Numbered from the stretch's first letter, positions 1-12,639 are shown. The stretch: DNA of 64,000 nt from Notospermus geniculatus (GCA_002633025.1 NMRB01001671.1:42141-106140); one strand, 5' to 3'. Translations and numbers: made by a program. Notes: generated by a model from the sequence alone, not told the origin.

Positions 1-595
1 TCCCAGATCCCAATTCCCATTCTATTTTCCAATGACCCATGATCACACTTCCCACTTCCCAGTAGATGAAAGTCTCCCCATATCCCAATTCCCATTCTGT
101 TTAAAGTCCACATTATTTTCGTGACAGCTACTTGACTGTTGTGCCTTCTGAGTTCCCGCAGGTTTGTCCGCTATATTTGACTTGACCCTGACATGTGCCC
201 CGTCGAAGATGAAGAAAAGAATGTGCGTTAGCTCAGCAGGCCTAGGCCTAGGCGTATGCCGTACGGCGTAGGTACCGGTGGCGGTAGGCCCCGTAACTTT
301 TTGAATTTTTCTGCTATTTTCAGTCGGGCCTGTCGTCCATCCATATCTAGATTAGCCTGTTGCACCAGCGCTTTGTCAACACACAAGAACATGTATAAAA
401 GGATTTGGGGGATAGGCCTATATATCGGATACTACTGACATGGAACGAAAGTCTGATATTTTCCACACAGCGAGATAGGGCCTAGCGACATACACATAAT
501 ACAGGAGGAGTAAATGCCTGCGATTGCGAATCACTCCATAGACATATTAGGCCACTTAAAATTAATAAATTGTTTTACATGGCCGCCCGCCTTAA

Positions 596-799
596 AGGAG
601 CACGGTATTGCCACTTTTTCTCGACAGCCGGCGCCACTGTGCCACTCTCCAACGCAGGGACCAACGACGTATTGGCGAGTTGACCCGATTTCCTCTGTAC
701 ATTTTGTAATGCATTTTTGTAGTTCGTATTACTGCCGCTAGGTGGCTCCCTCTACGTCGGCAGTCAAATAACGCATTTGAGATCCAATACCGTGCTCCT
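596..799. mobile_element. TTAA-flanked MITE (family A, copy 1)
   Basis: Terminal inverted repeats AGGAGCACGGTATTG and its complement CAATACCGTGCTCCT are bordered by TTAA on both sides (592-595 and 800-803). TTAA duplication is typical of piggyBac-mobilised elements. A second copy is at 52808-53013 and a diverged one at 12375-12543. Confidence 0.8.
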
Positions 800-1179
800 T
801 TAATTTTTTTGGTGCCGCCTGGATTTTTTTATATTTTATATTTTTCAAGAAGTCCATTTTTTTCATCCCAAAAAGCATTAGAGATCGTCAGTGCAAGCTC
901 AGTCATGACGGCAGCATGTGCCCATGGGGGTGATTTGCTGCCCACAACGTGGAAAAATGAGAGAGGCAACCAGAAGTGACCCTCAAAGTATAGAAGGGCT
1001 GTACAAAATGTTGAGATATTGAGAAATTAAAAGTAATTTTTCAGTATTGGTGATCTCTACTGCCCTTCTTCTTGTCGAGGAAAAATATAAAATATAAAAT
1101 GCCCTACTCACCAACATTTCAGAAGTTGGAGTCATGTAAAACAATTAATTAATTTTAAGTGGCCTTAGCCAAAACGATG

Positions 1180-1306
1180 CTGACAGTGGCACCGCCGCCA
1201 GATGTGGTGGCTTCCTGAATCAAAATTCAAATTCCTGCTCACTGATTGGCTGCCAGGGCATTTTGATTCGGAAAGCCACCATATCTGGTGGCGGCGCCAC
1301 TGTCAG
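1180..1306. mobile_element. Hairpin MITE
   Basis: The ends CTGACAGTGGCACCGCCGCC and GGCGGCGCCACTGTCAG are inverted repeats that continue inward through a CCACATCTGG/CCAGATATGG pair for roughly 40 bp per arm. It contains no gene. Confidence 0.75.
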
Positions 1307-1566
1307 CCTCGTTCTGGAGTGATTCGCAGGCATTTACTCCTTCCTGTATGTCCTATCTCGCTTTGGAAAATCTCAGACTTTCGTTCCATGTCAGTAGTAG
1401 GCCTATCCTATAACAACCCCAAAACCCTTTTATACATGTTCCTGTGGTCAACGTCACCAGAGCCTTCATGATGCCATTCTAACTAGCCCTAATTGGCTGC
1501 AATGGAAACAATTTCAGTTGGTCAACAAAAGCGTTTTAATCATAGTAATTCCTTTCTTCATTTCAG

Positions 1567-1860
1567 TTGCAGTTGATCCTTCAGTTATACGAACCACCCC
1601 TAAGCCTGATGTAAATCGAATTTATTTGAAACCAGGTGATAGACTAGATTTAACATACGAATGTAGTGAGGAAAGTGAACTGAGGTTCAACGCCGACAGG
1701 ATTCTGGGGGAAGGTACTCCAGGCTTTAGGTCATATTGGGATAACAAAGTTTTCAGGGTGAAATTATCGATCACTGTAAAGATAGAAGATTCAGGCCAGT
1801 ACATTTGTGAATTGAAGTCCAAAAAAGCAAGAGACACCTTGGATATCCTTGTCGTTAACA
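1567..1860 (+). CDS. Bsg/Nptn: Ig gene exon: first Ig domain in window
   Basis: The exon follows a TTTCAG acceptor and ends before GTAAGT; both ends are phase 1. It encodes one complete Ig-like domain with Cys in LTYECS and the EDSGQYIC motif of the F strand. The usual Trp about 12 residues after the first Cys is absent; a Trp appears later in SYWDNK. Confidence 0.9.
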
Positions 1861-4800
1861 GTAAGTATTTTCCAGTCAGTTTACCTGTTGTCACTAACAA
1901 AGAGAGAGTTTCTGATAATGCGTATTGTGTAACTGTAAGGGAGGCCGCAGACTGACTCTGTCTTTGTTGAGACTTGTAATATATTCAAACTGTATTCCGT
2001 GTTTTTTTAATGCAGTAACGGGTAAAAATGATGTCCTGTCAGACGAGTATGAGCCAGTAAGTATCAGCTGCTCTGTTGGAAATCTGAATGGCTACTCGAT
2101 GGAATGGTACAACCAAGGAACGAAATTGACAGCTGGGATAGTTGAGAAAGGCGAGAGCTTATACAACATAACGTCAGATGGTACACTTACCATTAACAGC
2201 GCCAGTAAGTATTGATTGAAATTCAGAAAGGTCTTTGCACCATTGTGCATTGTGTGGTCAGTCTGTCGAAGACTCGAAGCTTGAAGGTGGTAGGTCCAAC
2301 AGGTTGAGTTTTTTCTTTAATTATTCAGGAAGCATCACAGGACAACACAAATAAGCAAAATAACCTAGATTCAGGTAGATTTCCCAAGTTGTCTTTGGAG
2401 AACTGCATCTTTGCTCCCTTTTAACAGTGTTTCCGCCAGAGGGGGACAGGGGATTCGATACTAGTGTCCCCCTTAAAAAGTCAAAATTTGGGTTTTTGAC
2501 CAAGAATTCTGTCAAGTTTTCTCTTTAACCCTTCCAAAAAATTCCTGGCGAAAATACTGCTTTATTTGATAAAAGATGGGATTTTGTCAGTTTATATTCA
2601 TCACGATCCTCTCCTTTTTAGCTCGTAAAGAAATCGGCCAGTATGACTGTGTGGTGTTTCCAGACCCTGATGAATACCCTGAACGCAACATTACAGGATC
2701 TGCTTTCGTTGAATGTGAGTATGTTGCCCATGAAAATATTGTTAGAGTGTATTTTGCAAAATATATTTTGGTTGATCTGACCAAGAAAAGCAGGGGATAT
2801 TCTCATAATTACTGCACAAAACGTGGGTTCTAATGGTCCTATTAGACCTAAATATAGTTCGCACATGCACTTCGTACTTTTAAACTGGTCTCAAAGGATC
2901 AAATGAAGGCTGAATGGGTGCACCTCGAGTGTTGACCTGGTGAACTAGACAGTGTGGTGGTGTCAAATGAATAACATAATGTGATCAGTCACCTCATGCC
3001 ATATGCATGGGGAATCATTTACACATACAAATGTAGGTTAGCTATTGTTTTCAAACTGCGTCATTCATTAATTGGTCTTTATCCTGTGTGCTTGGGATAA
3101 ATGTTGATATGCAATGTTGGGTATAATGCGTGTTCCATGAAAATGTGGGAAAACCTCCTTGAACAGGATATCCCATTTTATAATACTTGATCAAAACTAC
3201 AACTTATGCTGAGTGATTTGAATGACCTGTGCAAAATCTCTTCATTTGTTCACAATTTCTGTTGAATTTATCAACGTATTGATTTTTGCTGGTGGCAGGC
3301 AGTTTTTAGCTCACTCGTGAGCTTTTATCGTCCTGTGGCGTCGTTCGTCGTCGTCCGTCGTCGTCCGTTAGCAGGCACGTTTTGTAACCGCTAGAGCTAT
3401 TGATCTGAAACTTAGTACATATATACCCCTAGGTCAGATGACCTATGACACCAAGTTTCGGTCCGATTCGATTCTTGGCTTGGCCTCCAGGTGGCCAAAA
3501 CCAAAAACACAAAAAGTGCAATAACTCCTGAACTAATGACTGGATCGTCTCCAAATTTTTATCATGGGTGTATCTAATTAGGATACATAACATATATAAC
3601 GGGTTTTTGATTTGACCTACTTTTCAAGGTCACAGAGGTCAAAGTTCGACAAAAGTGACGAACCTGCCACAGGTCTTCATTATTTCACCGAGTATCTTCG
3701 TATCTTGCATAAACATGTATTAGAGGGGTACCTTCAAAACTACCGAGTTTCGGTCCGATCGGACATCCAATATGGCCGCCAGGTGGCGTAACCTGAAAAT
3801 TGACCAAGTGCTATAACTCAGGAACNAATGACTTGCCCCAGATGTTCGCTCATCCTCTCTCTGTCATTACACTACGGTATGTCAAAGAGTGAGCACATGG
3901 TCCATGGACCATTTCATTATCACAGGTGCATCTAATGAGGATACATGACATGTAAAGGGGTTTTGATTTGACGTACCTTTCAGGGTCACCGAGGTCACGT
4001 TCAATATTTTGCCATTTTGGTGGCACGTTTTGTGGCTATTTGGCCCTATTCTAACTTGGTTTGATCATCTATCTACTAGGTATCCTCTATGTGTACAGCA
4101 AATTTTTGCCCAATTGGAATGCAAATAATGGTTACCAGGCAGCCATCTTGGAAAATGGACTTCGGCACATGTCATAAATTCTCATGCCAGAACGTCTTGA
4201 CCTTGAAATTTTGACCATAATCGTATGACCCTGGAACTCAAGACCCCTGGAACATTTCGATTTAACATTTTGTCATTTGTTTTTCTGGTACTTTCACCCA
4301 GGTGAGCACATGGCCCATGGACCATTTCATATAATACTTGATCAAAACTACAACTTATGCTGAGTGACTTGAATGACCTGTGCAAAATCTCTTCATTTGT
4401 TCACAATTTCTGTCGAATTTATCAACGTATCGACTTTTGGCTGGTGGCAGGCAGTTTTTGCAGTTGGTTGGACTTGTGACCCCGAACGCAAAATACCGAC
4501 AGCTATTTCTGCCACCATTGACAGGAGTTGCATCAGACGTGTCACAAAATGTTACTTGAAGTGCACACTTGTGATTAGCCATCGCTAATTTTGGTTACAT
4601 CCACGACACAGACAGTGATAGTGTCTGTTGCCATGGTTTCTGTGCAAATGCTCATAATGGAGTTAACCATTGAGTTCGTTCACAGTTGCCAGTATTGCAT
4701 GATTGTTTCATGGAAATCTGTTTGTTGTTGAGAAGACGGTAGTACCATAGTATGTTGATACTATACCAAGAGCTCAAGAAATGACAAATTTCCCCCCCCC

Positions 4801-6224
4801 CCCATTATCATCATGGCTGGGACCCAGTCCCAGTGTCAAATACACCTCAAATTGGATAAGGACCCTCCGTCCTGATTGCTTATACAGTGCTCCCTCACTC
4901 TTATGAACCTCGATTTTAAGAACTCTCGGATATTACGAACCCAATTGCAATAGCAAGACAGCACTGTTATTTGGACAGCCCAGCTGAAGTTGAAAGTGCC
5001 ATTTGAGCCCTGAAATGAATACTCCAACTAAAGCCCTGTCCATCCTCTATAGGATTTGTGAAGTAGAGGTGAAGAATCAAAACTCTTAATCACAGATTTT
5101 ATCCTTCTCTGTTGTCTTTTATCTTATCGACATATTCTTCCTGCAGCCACACCATACATCAACCACTTTGAACGCTCCAAGAATCTTGTCCAAGGTGACA
5201 CTGTGAAGATCATATGCCAAGTTTATGCCTATCCTCCCGCGACTGTCACTTGGTTCAGGTTGATGGATGATGATGTTGAGAAACCAATCACTGGAACTGA
5301 AAACAGAACCATTATATCAGCTGCAAACGGTGTTCCCAATTCCAAGCTAGAGATCTCGGAGCTTGTCATTGAAGATGGTGGCACGTTTGGTTGTAGGGCA
5401 AAGAATTCATTCAACTCAACCAGTGCCACTATTTTAGTTCGAGTCAAAGGTATGTTATGGTTGCTTTTGAAAATTTGAAGTACATGTATGGCAGAATTAG
5501 AGTGCAGATAAAGTTGAGACAAAAAAGTAACTGTCTCCTCAAAACCAGGTCCATGCTGAATACAGAAGCTATACCGGTAATATCTTCTGATCATTAATGC
5601 AGAGTTTGTGAACAAAGTATCTTATCTATTTTCATTACTTTTGTGGTTCTGAAAATTTGGTCTTGGAAGCCCATGGAGAGACTACACTGCAAAATACATG
5701 GTAGGAAGTGTGCTGACACAGATTTCTTCCTTTCAGACAAATATGCTGCCTTGTGGCCTTTCCTTGGTATTGTTGTGGAGGTTGTTGTTCTCTGTGTCAT
5801 CATCTTTATCTATGAGAAGAAACGTGGCAAGCGCCATGAAGAAGATGATGCCCCTGATGTGCAGAAGTAAGTATTTTTTGACATAAAAAATATTGTATCG
5901 AGTATGAGAGCTAGCACCAAATATGGCATTTATTTGTTCTGTAGACAGTACTGCATCCTGAGAACATAGGAGTTTTTAGCGTTCGCTCCCTTCGTAACCA
6001 CATTCAAACAATGAAGGGAGGGAGCAGTAAAGAACCTCGTATACTGTACTACAGGAGAACGAGGCTCGACTGCCATTAGTAAACCCGTGCGGTCGAAGAA
6101 GAAAGGACATGAAGGAAGTTCTTACAAGAAGTGATAAAAAAACTGATCTTACTTTTCCAGAACAAACTCCCATGACCACAAAGCTGACGATCTGAGGCAG
6201 AGGAATAAGAACGTGAAAGCCTAG
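1567..6224 (+). CDS. Bsg/Nptn: Basigin/neuroplastin-family Ig membrane glycoprotein, 3' part of gene (six exons)
   Basis: Six exons join in one frame: 1567-1860, 2016-2204, 2622-2714, 5147-5449, 5737-5866 and 6161-6224 (stop TAG 6222-6224). Together with one base from a missing upstream exon they give 1074 nt, 357 residues plus stop. All introns between Ig exons are phase 1, as usual for Ig genes. The product has three Ig-like domains, a single transmembrane helix (ALWPFLGIVVEVVVLCVII) with the buried Glu that marks the basigin family, a basic YEKKRGKR stop-transfer and a short tail with LRQRN, shared with vertebrate neuroplastin and basigin. Family members are plasma-membrane chaperones and adhesion partners, for example of monocarboxylate transporters. 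The signal-peptide exon lies left of the window. I cannot separate basigin from neuroplastin; an ancestor of both is likely. Family call is strong, exon ends are inferred from splice signals. Confidence 0.93.
2016..2204 (+). CDS. Bsg/Nptn: Ig gene exon: second Ig domain, first half
   Basis: Acceptor AATGCAG, donor GTAAGT, phase 1 at both ends. It carries the B-strand Cys (VSISCS) and C-strand Trp (SMEWYNQ), and stops after DGTLTINSA, so the domain must continue in the next exon. Confidence 0.9.
2622..2714 (+). CDS. Bsg/Nptn: Ig gene exon: second Ig domain, second half
   Basis: Short exon after TTTTTAG, donor GTGAGT. It supplies the KEIGQYDC F strand that completes the second domain, and an N-glycosylation sequon NIT. 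Splitting one Ig domain over two exons also occurs in the vertebrate relatives. Confidence 0.88.
3180..4459. repeat. Intronic repeat block flanked by ~130 bp direct repeats
   Basis: Sequence 3180-3307 is repeated almost exactly at 4331-4459. Between them lies a dispersed repeat opening with GCTCACTCGTGAGC and GTCGTC tracts and holding AAGGTCACAGAGGTCAAAG, which recurs at 53198-53680. One ambiguous base is at 3826. No ORF of note. The whole block is inside the intron before the third Ig exon. Confidence 0.7.
5147..5449 (+). CDS. Bsg/Nptn: Ig gene exon: membrane-proximal I-set Ig domain
   Basis: Acceptor TCCTGCAG, donor GTATGT. Complete Ig domain: B-strand Cys in VKIICQ, Trp in VTWFRL, F-strand Cys in EDGGTFGC. 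Sequons NRT and NST are present. Confidence 0.93.
5737..5866 (+). CDS. Bsg/Nptn: Ig gene exon: transmembrane helix and start of tail
   Basis: Acceptor CTTTCAG, donor GTAAGT, entering in phase 1 and leaving in phase 2. It encodes DKYAALWPFLGIVVEVVVLC, the near-invariant basigin/neuroplastin membrane segment, then the basic anchor YEKKRGKR and an acidic stretch. Confidence 0.95.
6161..6224 (+). CDS. Bsg/Nptn: Ig gene last coding exon
   Basis: Acceptor TTTTCCAG. It encodes the cytoplasmic end KTNSHDHKADDLRQRN followed by KNVKA and TAG; the KTNS and LRQRN elements match the neuroplastin C-terminus. Confidence 0.92.
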
Positions 6225-6265
6225 GAACAACACTACTGAAATCTTTGGGACCTTTCTTTATGGTG
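6225..6265 (+). other. Bsg/Nptn: Start of the Ig gene 3' UTR
   Basis: Single-copy sequence between the stop codon and the first tandem duplication. The transcript probably continues into the duplicated block, but I could not place a polyadenylation site with confidence. Confidence 0.4.
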
Positions 6266-9068
6266 TACAAATGCAGTGCAAGCGATCTGTTTGGTAGCAA
6301 AGAAAATATTCCTAGTTTAAGATGTTTGCATTTGTACATGATAAGTTGAGAAGTGTAATTCATCTCCCACACTTCTGAAATTGCAGAAAGTCGATGCAGT
6401 GCAGTTATCTCTACTGTGAGATGAACCAAGTTGCGTATTTTCCTAACCAATATCTAACCAAATATTCATGTGATTCACTTGAAACAAGATCTCTGCCAGG
6501 AACAATTCTCCCAAGACTTGACATACTTCTAAAAAAAAGCCACCCGTATGATTTTCAAAATTCCCCCATGTTATTGTTTCATTGCACGTTTTGCCTGTGA
6601 AGATTTGCCAGCATGTCAACTTCTACAGAGTCTGCCTCTGTTGGGGGATGTATCCTTTGTACTTGTTATGCAATGACTGACAGGGAGGTGCCAGGGACTT
6701 GGTGCCAGTGTGAAAGGGAATGATCTTATCTGACCGCTATGTCACAGTCGGAGTTCTGCTGGTTGACAAAGTTGGTGACTGAATCGTCATTGTACCAAAA
6801 CAACAGTGATGGCGCTGATAGCTGGCTTTGAGATTGTTAATTTTTTTGTACTGAGAGTAGTGTACGGTCTTTGAATTGTGAATATCTTTTCTCTTTTATT
6901 CCAAATAATGTAGACTAGATTGCAAATTTTAAAAGGTGTGATTAGGATCCTCTGAATGTACATGTATATAATTACCAGTACGTAGCCTGTGTTATAGCAA
7001 TGAATTTCATTCTCCACTGGATCATATGTGTACGTTTAAATCTAAAGCTGATTATGACTTTTGCACTGTAATGGGTGGCGATATATTCAGAGAATTTAGG
7101 ATGGGAATTTAACACTTGCCAACGAGAGAAAATATTGAAGGACTTGTATTACCGTATACACAGATATTTTCGCGGCTAAAATATTTAGCAGTTGGGATCC
7201 GAAAGTACCTTTTCGCGTGGATAAATATTCGCGGTTGGGGTTTGATGTAATATTTCAAAAACACTGCATTTTCAATGGTGAGTGTGTAGCGCATGCATTT
7301 GAAAGCGTGAACATGGTGAACAGATCGGGCCGGTCGGAATAATTGAGTAGAAAAAAGCAAACTTACCAACACTACGGCAACTTTATTTGGCGGGGCGCCA
7401 TGATAGCTGACTGATTGACAGGTCAATGTCACCTACAGGATCGTCGGCGATTGGAAATGGTTCGCGTGCAATAGAATTCACGAGGTCGAGGGTATTGACC
7501 AGTTGGCGATTTTCGCGGTAATTTTTATTCACAAAAATATTTGCATATAAGGTATCAGATTATTCTACATAGTTGTGAAGATGCACGCATTGAAAGTTGC
7601 AGAATAGAGGAAATAGTTTAGTTTGAATGAAAGGTGCACCAGTTAGTATTGCCCTACAATTTACATGTCACAAACTTACATGTACAGGAATATAGTCCTG
7701 TGCCTACCTTGCAGGCTATTGTTTGTACCATGCAAAATTTTGAATCAGCTCTATACTCTCTTGGTGTGTACGGAAATGGTGTGATAAATGTATATAGTGT
7801 ATTATACATGGCTGTTAATTGCGAAGGGGACGATGATGTGCCTATTTATTTGAGGCTACTGATGTGGCCCAATCCTCTTGTCTTTCAGCAGTTGAATGTT
7901 GTTTGCCCAGTCTGAACATGCTAGTGTCAGTGTATTGGTATACCCTGCTATAGTGCGGTCGGTGAAAGTCCATGAGCTGCTGAAAATGTGCAAGCCAGGG
8001 GTGAAGTTAAAATCTGCTTTAGGTGAGCAGACCAAGCATGAACTGATTTGCAAAATGTAGCGATGAGGACAGCTTATCTTCAAAGAATAAAATAACTGGT
8101 TACAAAAAATCTTTGTAACTGACTCTGATCCTTGAATTTTGGAAACTTCTTGAAATTGATTGTGAATTTTCAATAAAGAGGCACTGGGGACCCATTCGTT
8201 CTCCAAGTTGGCCCCTGAAAGTTCATTGTCAACCAACTCATGTGATTTTAGTTTGATGTATCCATATTTCTTTGGCACAATTTTTTTTTCTCTGTAAACT
8301 GCATAATTTATACTGATACTTTGTGGTGTGTATACATATGGTGGTGTGTGTCGGACATTTTAAAACCATCTGTATCATAACAATTACCATAACATGTTGT
8401 GTTGATCACTCTAGTTTATTGCATAAAGTACATGTATTTGGAATATATCAAGAATTAATTTGACTTGGTGTTCATTGGGAAAAGTTGTATTAAAGGTTGT
8501 TTTCTGTTGCCACCTGGAATTGAACTTCATACGTTCTGCACTGCCAACTGAATTGTATTTAATTGCAAGTCATTGCCTTGACACCAACACTTGTTTTGTA
8601 AGCCTAGTGATTGAACAGCGACTTCATTAGTTGACGACCCTGACTTTGGTTGGGATGGGTAATTGTGCGCAGAGTACAGAGTGCGTGGATGGCATTGGTA
8701 GCAGAATTGAATTCCAAGAGCCGACAAAACCCTTTCCAGGGATGCTGTTAAAGTTGATTTCTATGATAATAGCTGTCCTTTGTGTGTTGTGTCTTGAAAG
8801 AGAAATACATTGTATAGTGATTGATTGATTTCTAAAATTTGATTTACCATTCACCTCCAGTTGGCCAAGGTGACTTGTGTGAAAAGGTTTCGTTGTGTGT
8901 CTTACCAGTACATTCGTGTGCTCCTTCACAGTTTTTTTCCTTAGGGCATTAGATTGCACATAGGCTTATTTGTGGACAACATTATTTTCTGCTTACCTCT
9001 TGTGGGCTTTCTTAACACTGCACATCATAAGGAACACTATAGATTTAACAAATGTCATGGGAGACCTA
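6266..9068. repeat. Tandem duplication 1, unit A (~2.8 kb)
   Basis: Begins TACAAATGCAGTGCAAGCG and ends just before the same sequence at 9069. It matches unit B (9069-11513) along its length with few substitutions, but carries an extra ~420 bp insertion at about 7162-7580. It contains no convincing gene; the repeated short reading frames in both units are not protein-like. It may be 3' UTR or intergenic sequence of the Ig gene. Confidence 0.85.
7148..7583. mobile_element. Insertion specific to unit A of duplication 1
   Basis: Unit B reads straight from ACCGTATACAC to GCATTGGAAG (around 9977-9990); unit A is interrupted by ~420 bp rich in TTTTCGCGG motifs in both orientations near its ends (7169 and 7512). 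This looks like a degenerate inverted-repeat MITE. Boundaries are approximate. Confidence 0.6.
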
Positions 9069-11513
9069 TACAAATGCAGTGCAAGCGATCTGTTTGGTAG
9101 CAAAGAAAATATTCCTAGTTTAAGATGTTTGCATTTGTACATGATAAGTTGAGAAGTGTAGTTGCTTAATATTCATCTCCCACACTTCTGAATGAAGAAA
9201 GTCGATGCAGTGCAATTATCTCTGTCTGTGAGATGAACCAAGTTGCGTATTTTCCTAACCAATATCTAACCAAATATCTATAGACAGTTCGTGTGATTCA
9301 TTTGAAAAGTGATCTCTACCAGGAAAATTTTTCCCAAGACTTGACATACATGTACTTGTAGAAAAAAGCATCTGGAGGATTTTCAGAATTCCCCCATAAT
9401 GTTGTTTCATTGCACACGTTGCCTGTGAAGATTTGCCAGCATGTCAACTTCTACAGATTCTGCCTCTGTTGGGGGATGTATCCTGTGTACTTGTTAAGCA
9501 ATGACTGACAGGGAGGTGCCAGGGACTTGGTGCCAGTGTGAAAGGGAATGATCTTATCTGACCGCTATGTCACAGTCGGAGTTCTACTGGTTGACAAAGT
9601 TGGTGACTGAATCGTCATTGTACCAAAACAACAGTGATGGCGCTGATAGCTGGCTTTGAGATTGTTAATTTTTTTGTACTGAGAGTAGTGTACGGTCTTT
9701 GAATTGTGAATAACTTTTCTCTTTTATTCCAAATGTAGACTAGATTGCAAATTTTAAAAGGTGTGATTAGGATCCTCTGAATGTTCATGTATATAATTAC
9801 CAGTATGTAGCCTATGTTATAGCACTGAATTTCATTCTCCATTGGATCATATGTGTACGTTTAAATCTAAAGCTGATTATGACTTTTGCACTGTAATGGG
9901 TGGCGATATATTCAGAGAATTTAGGATGTGAATTTAACACTTGCCAACGAGAGAAAATATTGAAGGACTTGTATTACCGTATACACGCATTGGAAGTTGC
10001 AGAATAGTGGAAATAGTTTTGTTTGAATGAAAGGTGCACCAGTTAGTATTGCCCTACAATTTACATGTCACCAACTTAGCAGGAATGCTACATGTACAGG
10101 AATATAGTCCTGTGCCTACCTTGCAGGCTATCGTTTGTACCATGCAAAATTTTGAATCGGCTCTATACTCTCTTGGTGTGTATGGAAATGGTGTGATAAA
10201 TGTATATAGTGTATTATACATGGCTGTTAATTGCGAAGGGGACGATGATGTGCCTATTTATTTGAGGCTACTGATGTGGCCCAATCCTCTTGTCTTTCAG
10301 CAGTTGAATGTTGTTTGCGCAGTGTGAACATGCTAGTGTCAATGTATTGGTATACCCTGCTATAGTGCGGTCGGTGAAAGTCCATGAGCTGCTGAAAATG
10401 TGCAAGCCATGGGTGAAGTTAAAATCTCCTTTAGGTGAGCAGACCAAGCATGAACTGATTTGCAAAATGTAGCGATGAGGACAGCTTATCTTCAAAGAAT
10501 AAAACAACTGGTTACAAAAAATCTTTGTAACTGACTCTGATCCTTGAATTTTGGAAACTTCTTGAAATTGATTGTGAATTTTCAATAAAGAAGCACTGGG
10601 CACCCATGATTCGTTCTCCAAGTTGGTCACTGAATGTTCATTGTCAACCAACTCGTGTGATTTTAGTTTGATGTATCCATATTTCTTTGCACGATTTTTT
10701 TTCTCTGTAAACTGCATAATTTATACCGATACTTTGTGGTGTGTATACATATGGTGGTGTGTGTCGGACATTTTAAAACCATCTGTATCATAACAATTAC
10801 CATAGCATGTTGTGTTGATCACTCTAGTTTATTGCATAAAGTACATGTATTTGGAATATATTAAGAATTAATTTGACTTGGTGTTCATTGGGAAAAGTTG
10901 TATTAAAGGTTGTTTTCTGTTGCCACGTGGAATTGAACTTCTATGTTGTGCACTGCCAACTGAATTGTCTTTAATTGCAAGTCATTGACTTGGCACCAGC
11001 ACTTGTTTTGTAAGCCTAGTGATTGAACAGCGACTTCATTAGTTGATGACTCTGACTTTGGTTGGGATGGGTAATTGTGGGCTCCTAAAGGCAGGGAGCC
11101 CTTCCCGGTGCCGCAGAGTACAGTACAGGTGCGTGGATGGCATTGGTAGCAGAAATGAATTCCAAGAGCCGACAAAATCCTTTCCAGGGATGCTGTTAAA
11201 GTTGATTTCTATGATAATAGCTGTCCTTTGTGTGTTGTGTCTTGAAAGAGAAATACATTGTATAGTGATTGATTGATTTCTTAAATTTGATTTAGCATTC
11301 ACCTCCAGTTGGACGAGGTGACTTGTGAAAAGGGTTCGTTGTGTGTCTTATCAGTGCATTCGTGTGCTCCTTCGCAGTTTTTTTCCTTAGGGCATTAGAT
11401 TGCACATAGGCCTATTTGTGGACACCATTATTTTCTGCTTACCTCTTGTGGGCTTTCTTAACACTGCACATCATAAGGAACACTATAGATTTAACAAATG
11501 TCATGGGAGACCT
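9069..11513. repeat. Tandem duplication 1, unit B (~2.4 kb)
   Basis: Second copy of 6266-9068, abutting it directly. It lacks the insertion at 7162-7580 and has a ~36 bp extra segment near 11080-11115 that forms a small hairpin (GGGCTCC/GGAGCCC). Sequence after 11513 is unique. Confidence 0.85.
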
Positions 11514-12374
11514 TAAATAATATTACTTGATTCATCACCTTTCGCTTAGGTCATGTAGGCTAAACATACTTCAGTCAAATAAATGTGCGTAAAGTAACAC
11601 TTTCAGTTATGTAGTTCCAGACTATTTTGTGCATGAAAATGTACTCTTGGTCTTTATCTCGCACACAATCAAATAGCTTATCATTCTGGTTCAGGGTAAA
11701 GTTCAAACATGATTTGACTATTGTCCCATTGTGAACTACACTGTGTAGTGCTTGCGGTCTGTTGGGCAGAGGCAGACAATGAACCACATGAACATAGGCC
11801 TTTTTGAACCACCAATACCAATGTCATTGAACTTTGGCTCAGTTTTCTTACAAAATGCCCAGCAGGCAGGTTGATATTCAAATACAGGGTTTATGCCTCC
11901 ATTTCCTTTGTTTCTGATTCAGTTGATGTATTACTAAGGGATTGTTGTAATGTTAGTTATTTCATGCCTATAGAATGTTGTGAATATCATAATGTTTAAT
12001 AATTACTTGTAGACCTATTTTATATTTGTTTTGTTAGTTATTTCAATGTTCTGAAGCCTTCTGAACAAAGAATTTTTGAGAGAAATTTGAATTAGTTGAT
12101 TAACTCAAAAGGCCCTCTCATGGGCAACAACCTCTCCCACAGCTCTACTGACAATAGGATGTTACTGACACGGATGGACTCGGACCTTCACTCTCCCTCT
12201 CGAAGTGGACATATGGGAAACAGGCCTAACTTAAAGCAGGCTCGAATCGGGGGGGGGGGGGGGGGGGCANNNNTATGCCCCCTATTTTTGGCAGAGCAAT
12301 GATTTTTTTAGCAAGAAAAAATTTTGATAAAAATTCGAGTACTTTGCTCTCAGATGCAAGGAAAATGCATTTAA
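11514..12374. other. Spacer without recognisable gene; assembly gap at 12270-12273
   Basis: Unique AT-rich sequence with no splice-consistent coding exon. A poly-G run at 12250-12268 is followed by four N, so the sequence length here is uncertain. Confidence 0.6.
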
Positions 12375-12543
12375 AGGACCACAGTATTGCTTCCCAATCC
12401 TGCGCGTTACACCTACCCGCGTTAAGGAAGACCTCTATTGACGACTTGGTAAACCACGCATGCTACTACGTGGGCTTAACTACAGTATTGGAGAATGGTG
12501 TCGGTGGCACCGGCTGTCGACAGAAAGTGGCAATACCGGTCCT
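12375..12543. mobile_element. TTAA-flanked MITE (diverged family A)
   Basis: AGGACCACAGTATTGC at the left faces GGCAATACCGGTCCT at the right, with TTAA at 12371-12374 and 12544-12547. The GGCACCGGCTGTCGACAGAAA core is shared with 596-799. Confidence 0.75.
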
Positions 12544-12639
12544 TTAAAGCACTCAAATTGTAACATTTTTCTGGGGGCCCCCAGACATATCCACCTCTCT
12601 TGAGCTGTGTACCCCTGTCAATCCTGGATCTGGCCCTGT

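Larger units (their letters stand above)
385..1455. mobile_element. Long terminal-inverted-repeat element containing nested MITEs
   Basis: The stretch 385-580 recurs inverted at about 1128-1450: CAAGAACATGTATAAAAGG on the left faces CCTTTTATACATGTTCCTG on the right, and the GGCCACTTAAAATTAAT region faces ATTAATTTTAAGTGGCC. This is a DNA-transposon-like element without visible transposase. At least two other hairpins (596-799 and 1180-1306) sit inside it, so it was itself used as a target. It lies in the intron just before the first Ig exon. Confidence 0.75.

Noticed and set aside
10034-10327. Repeated ~95-codon ORF (also 7634-7915)
   Set aside because: It is within the tandem duplication, has no recognisable domain, and a small indel between copies is tolerated.
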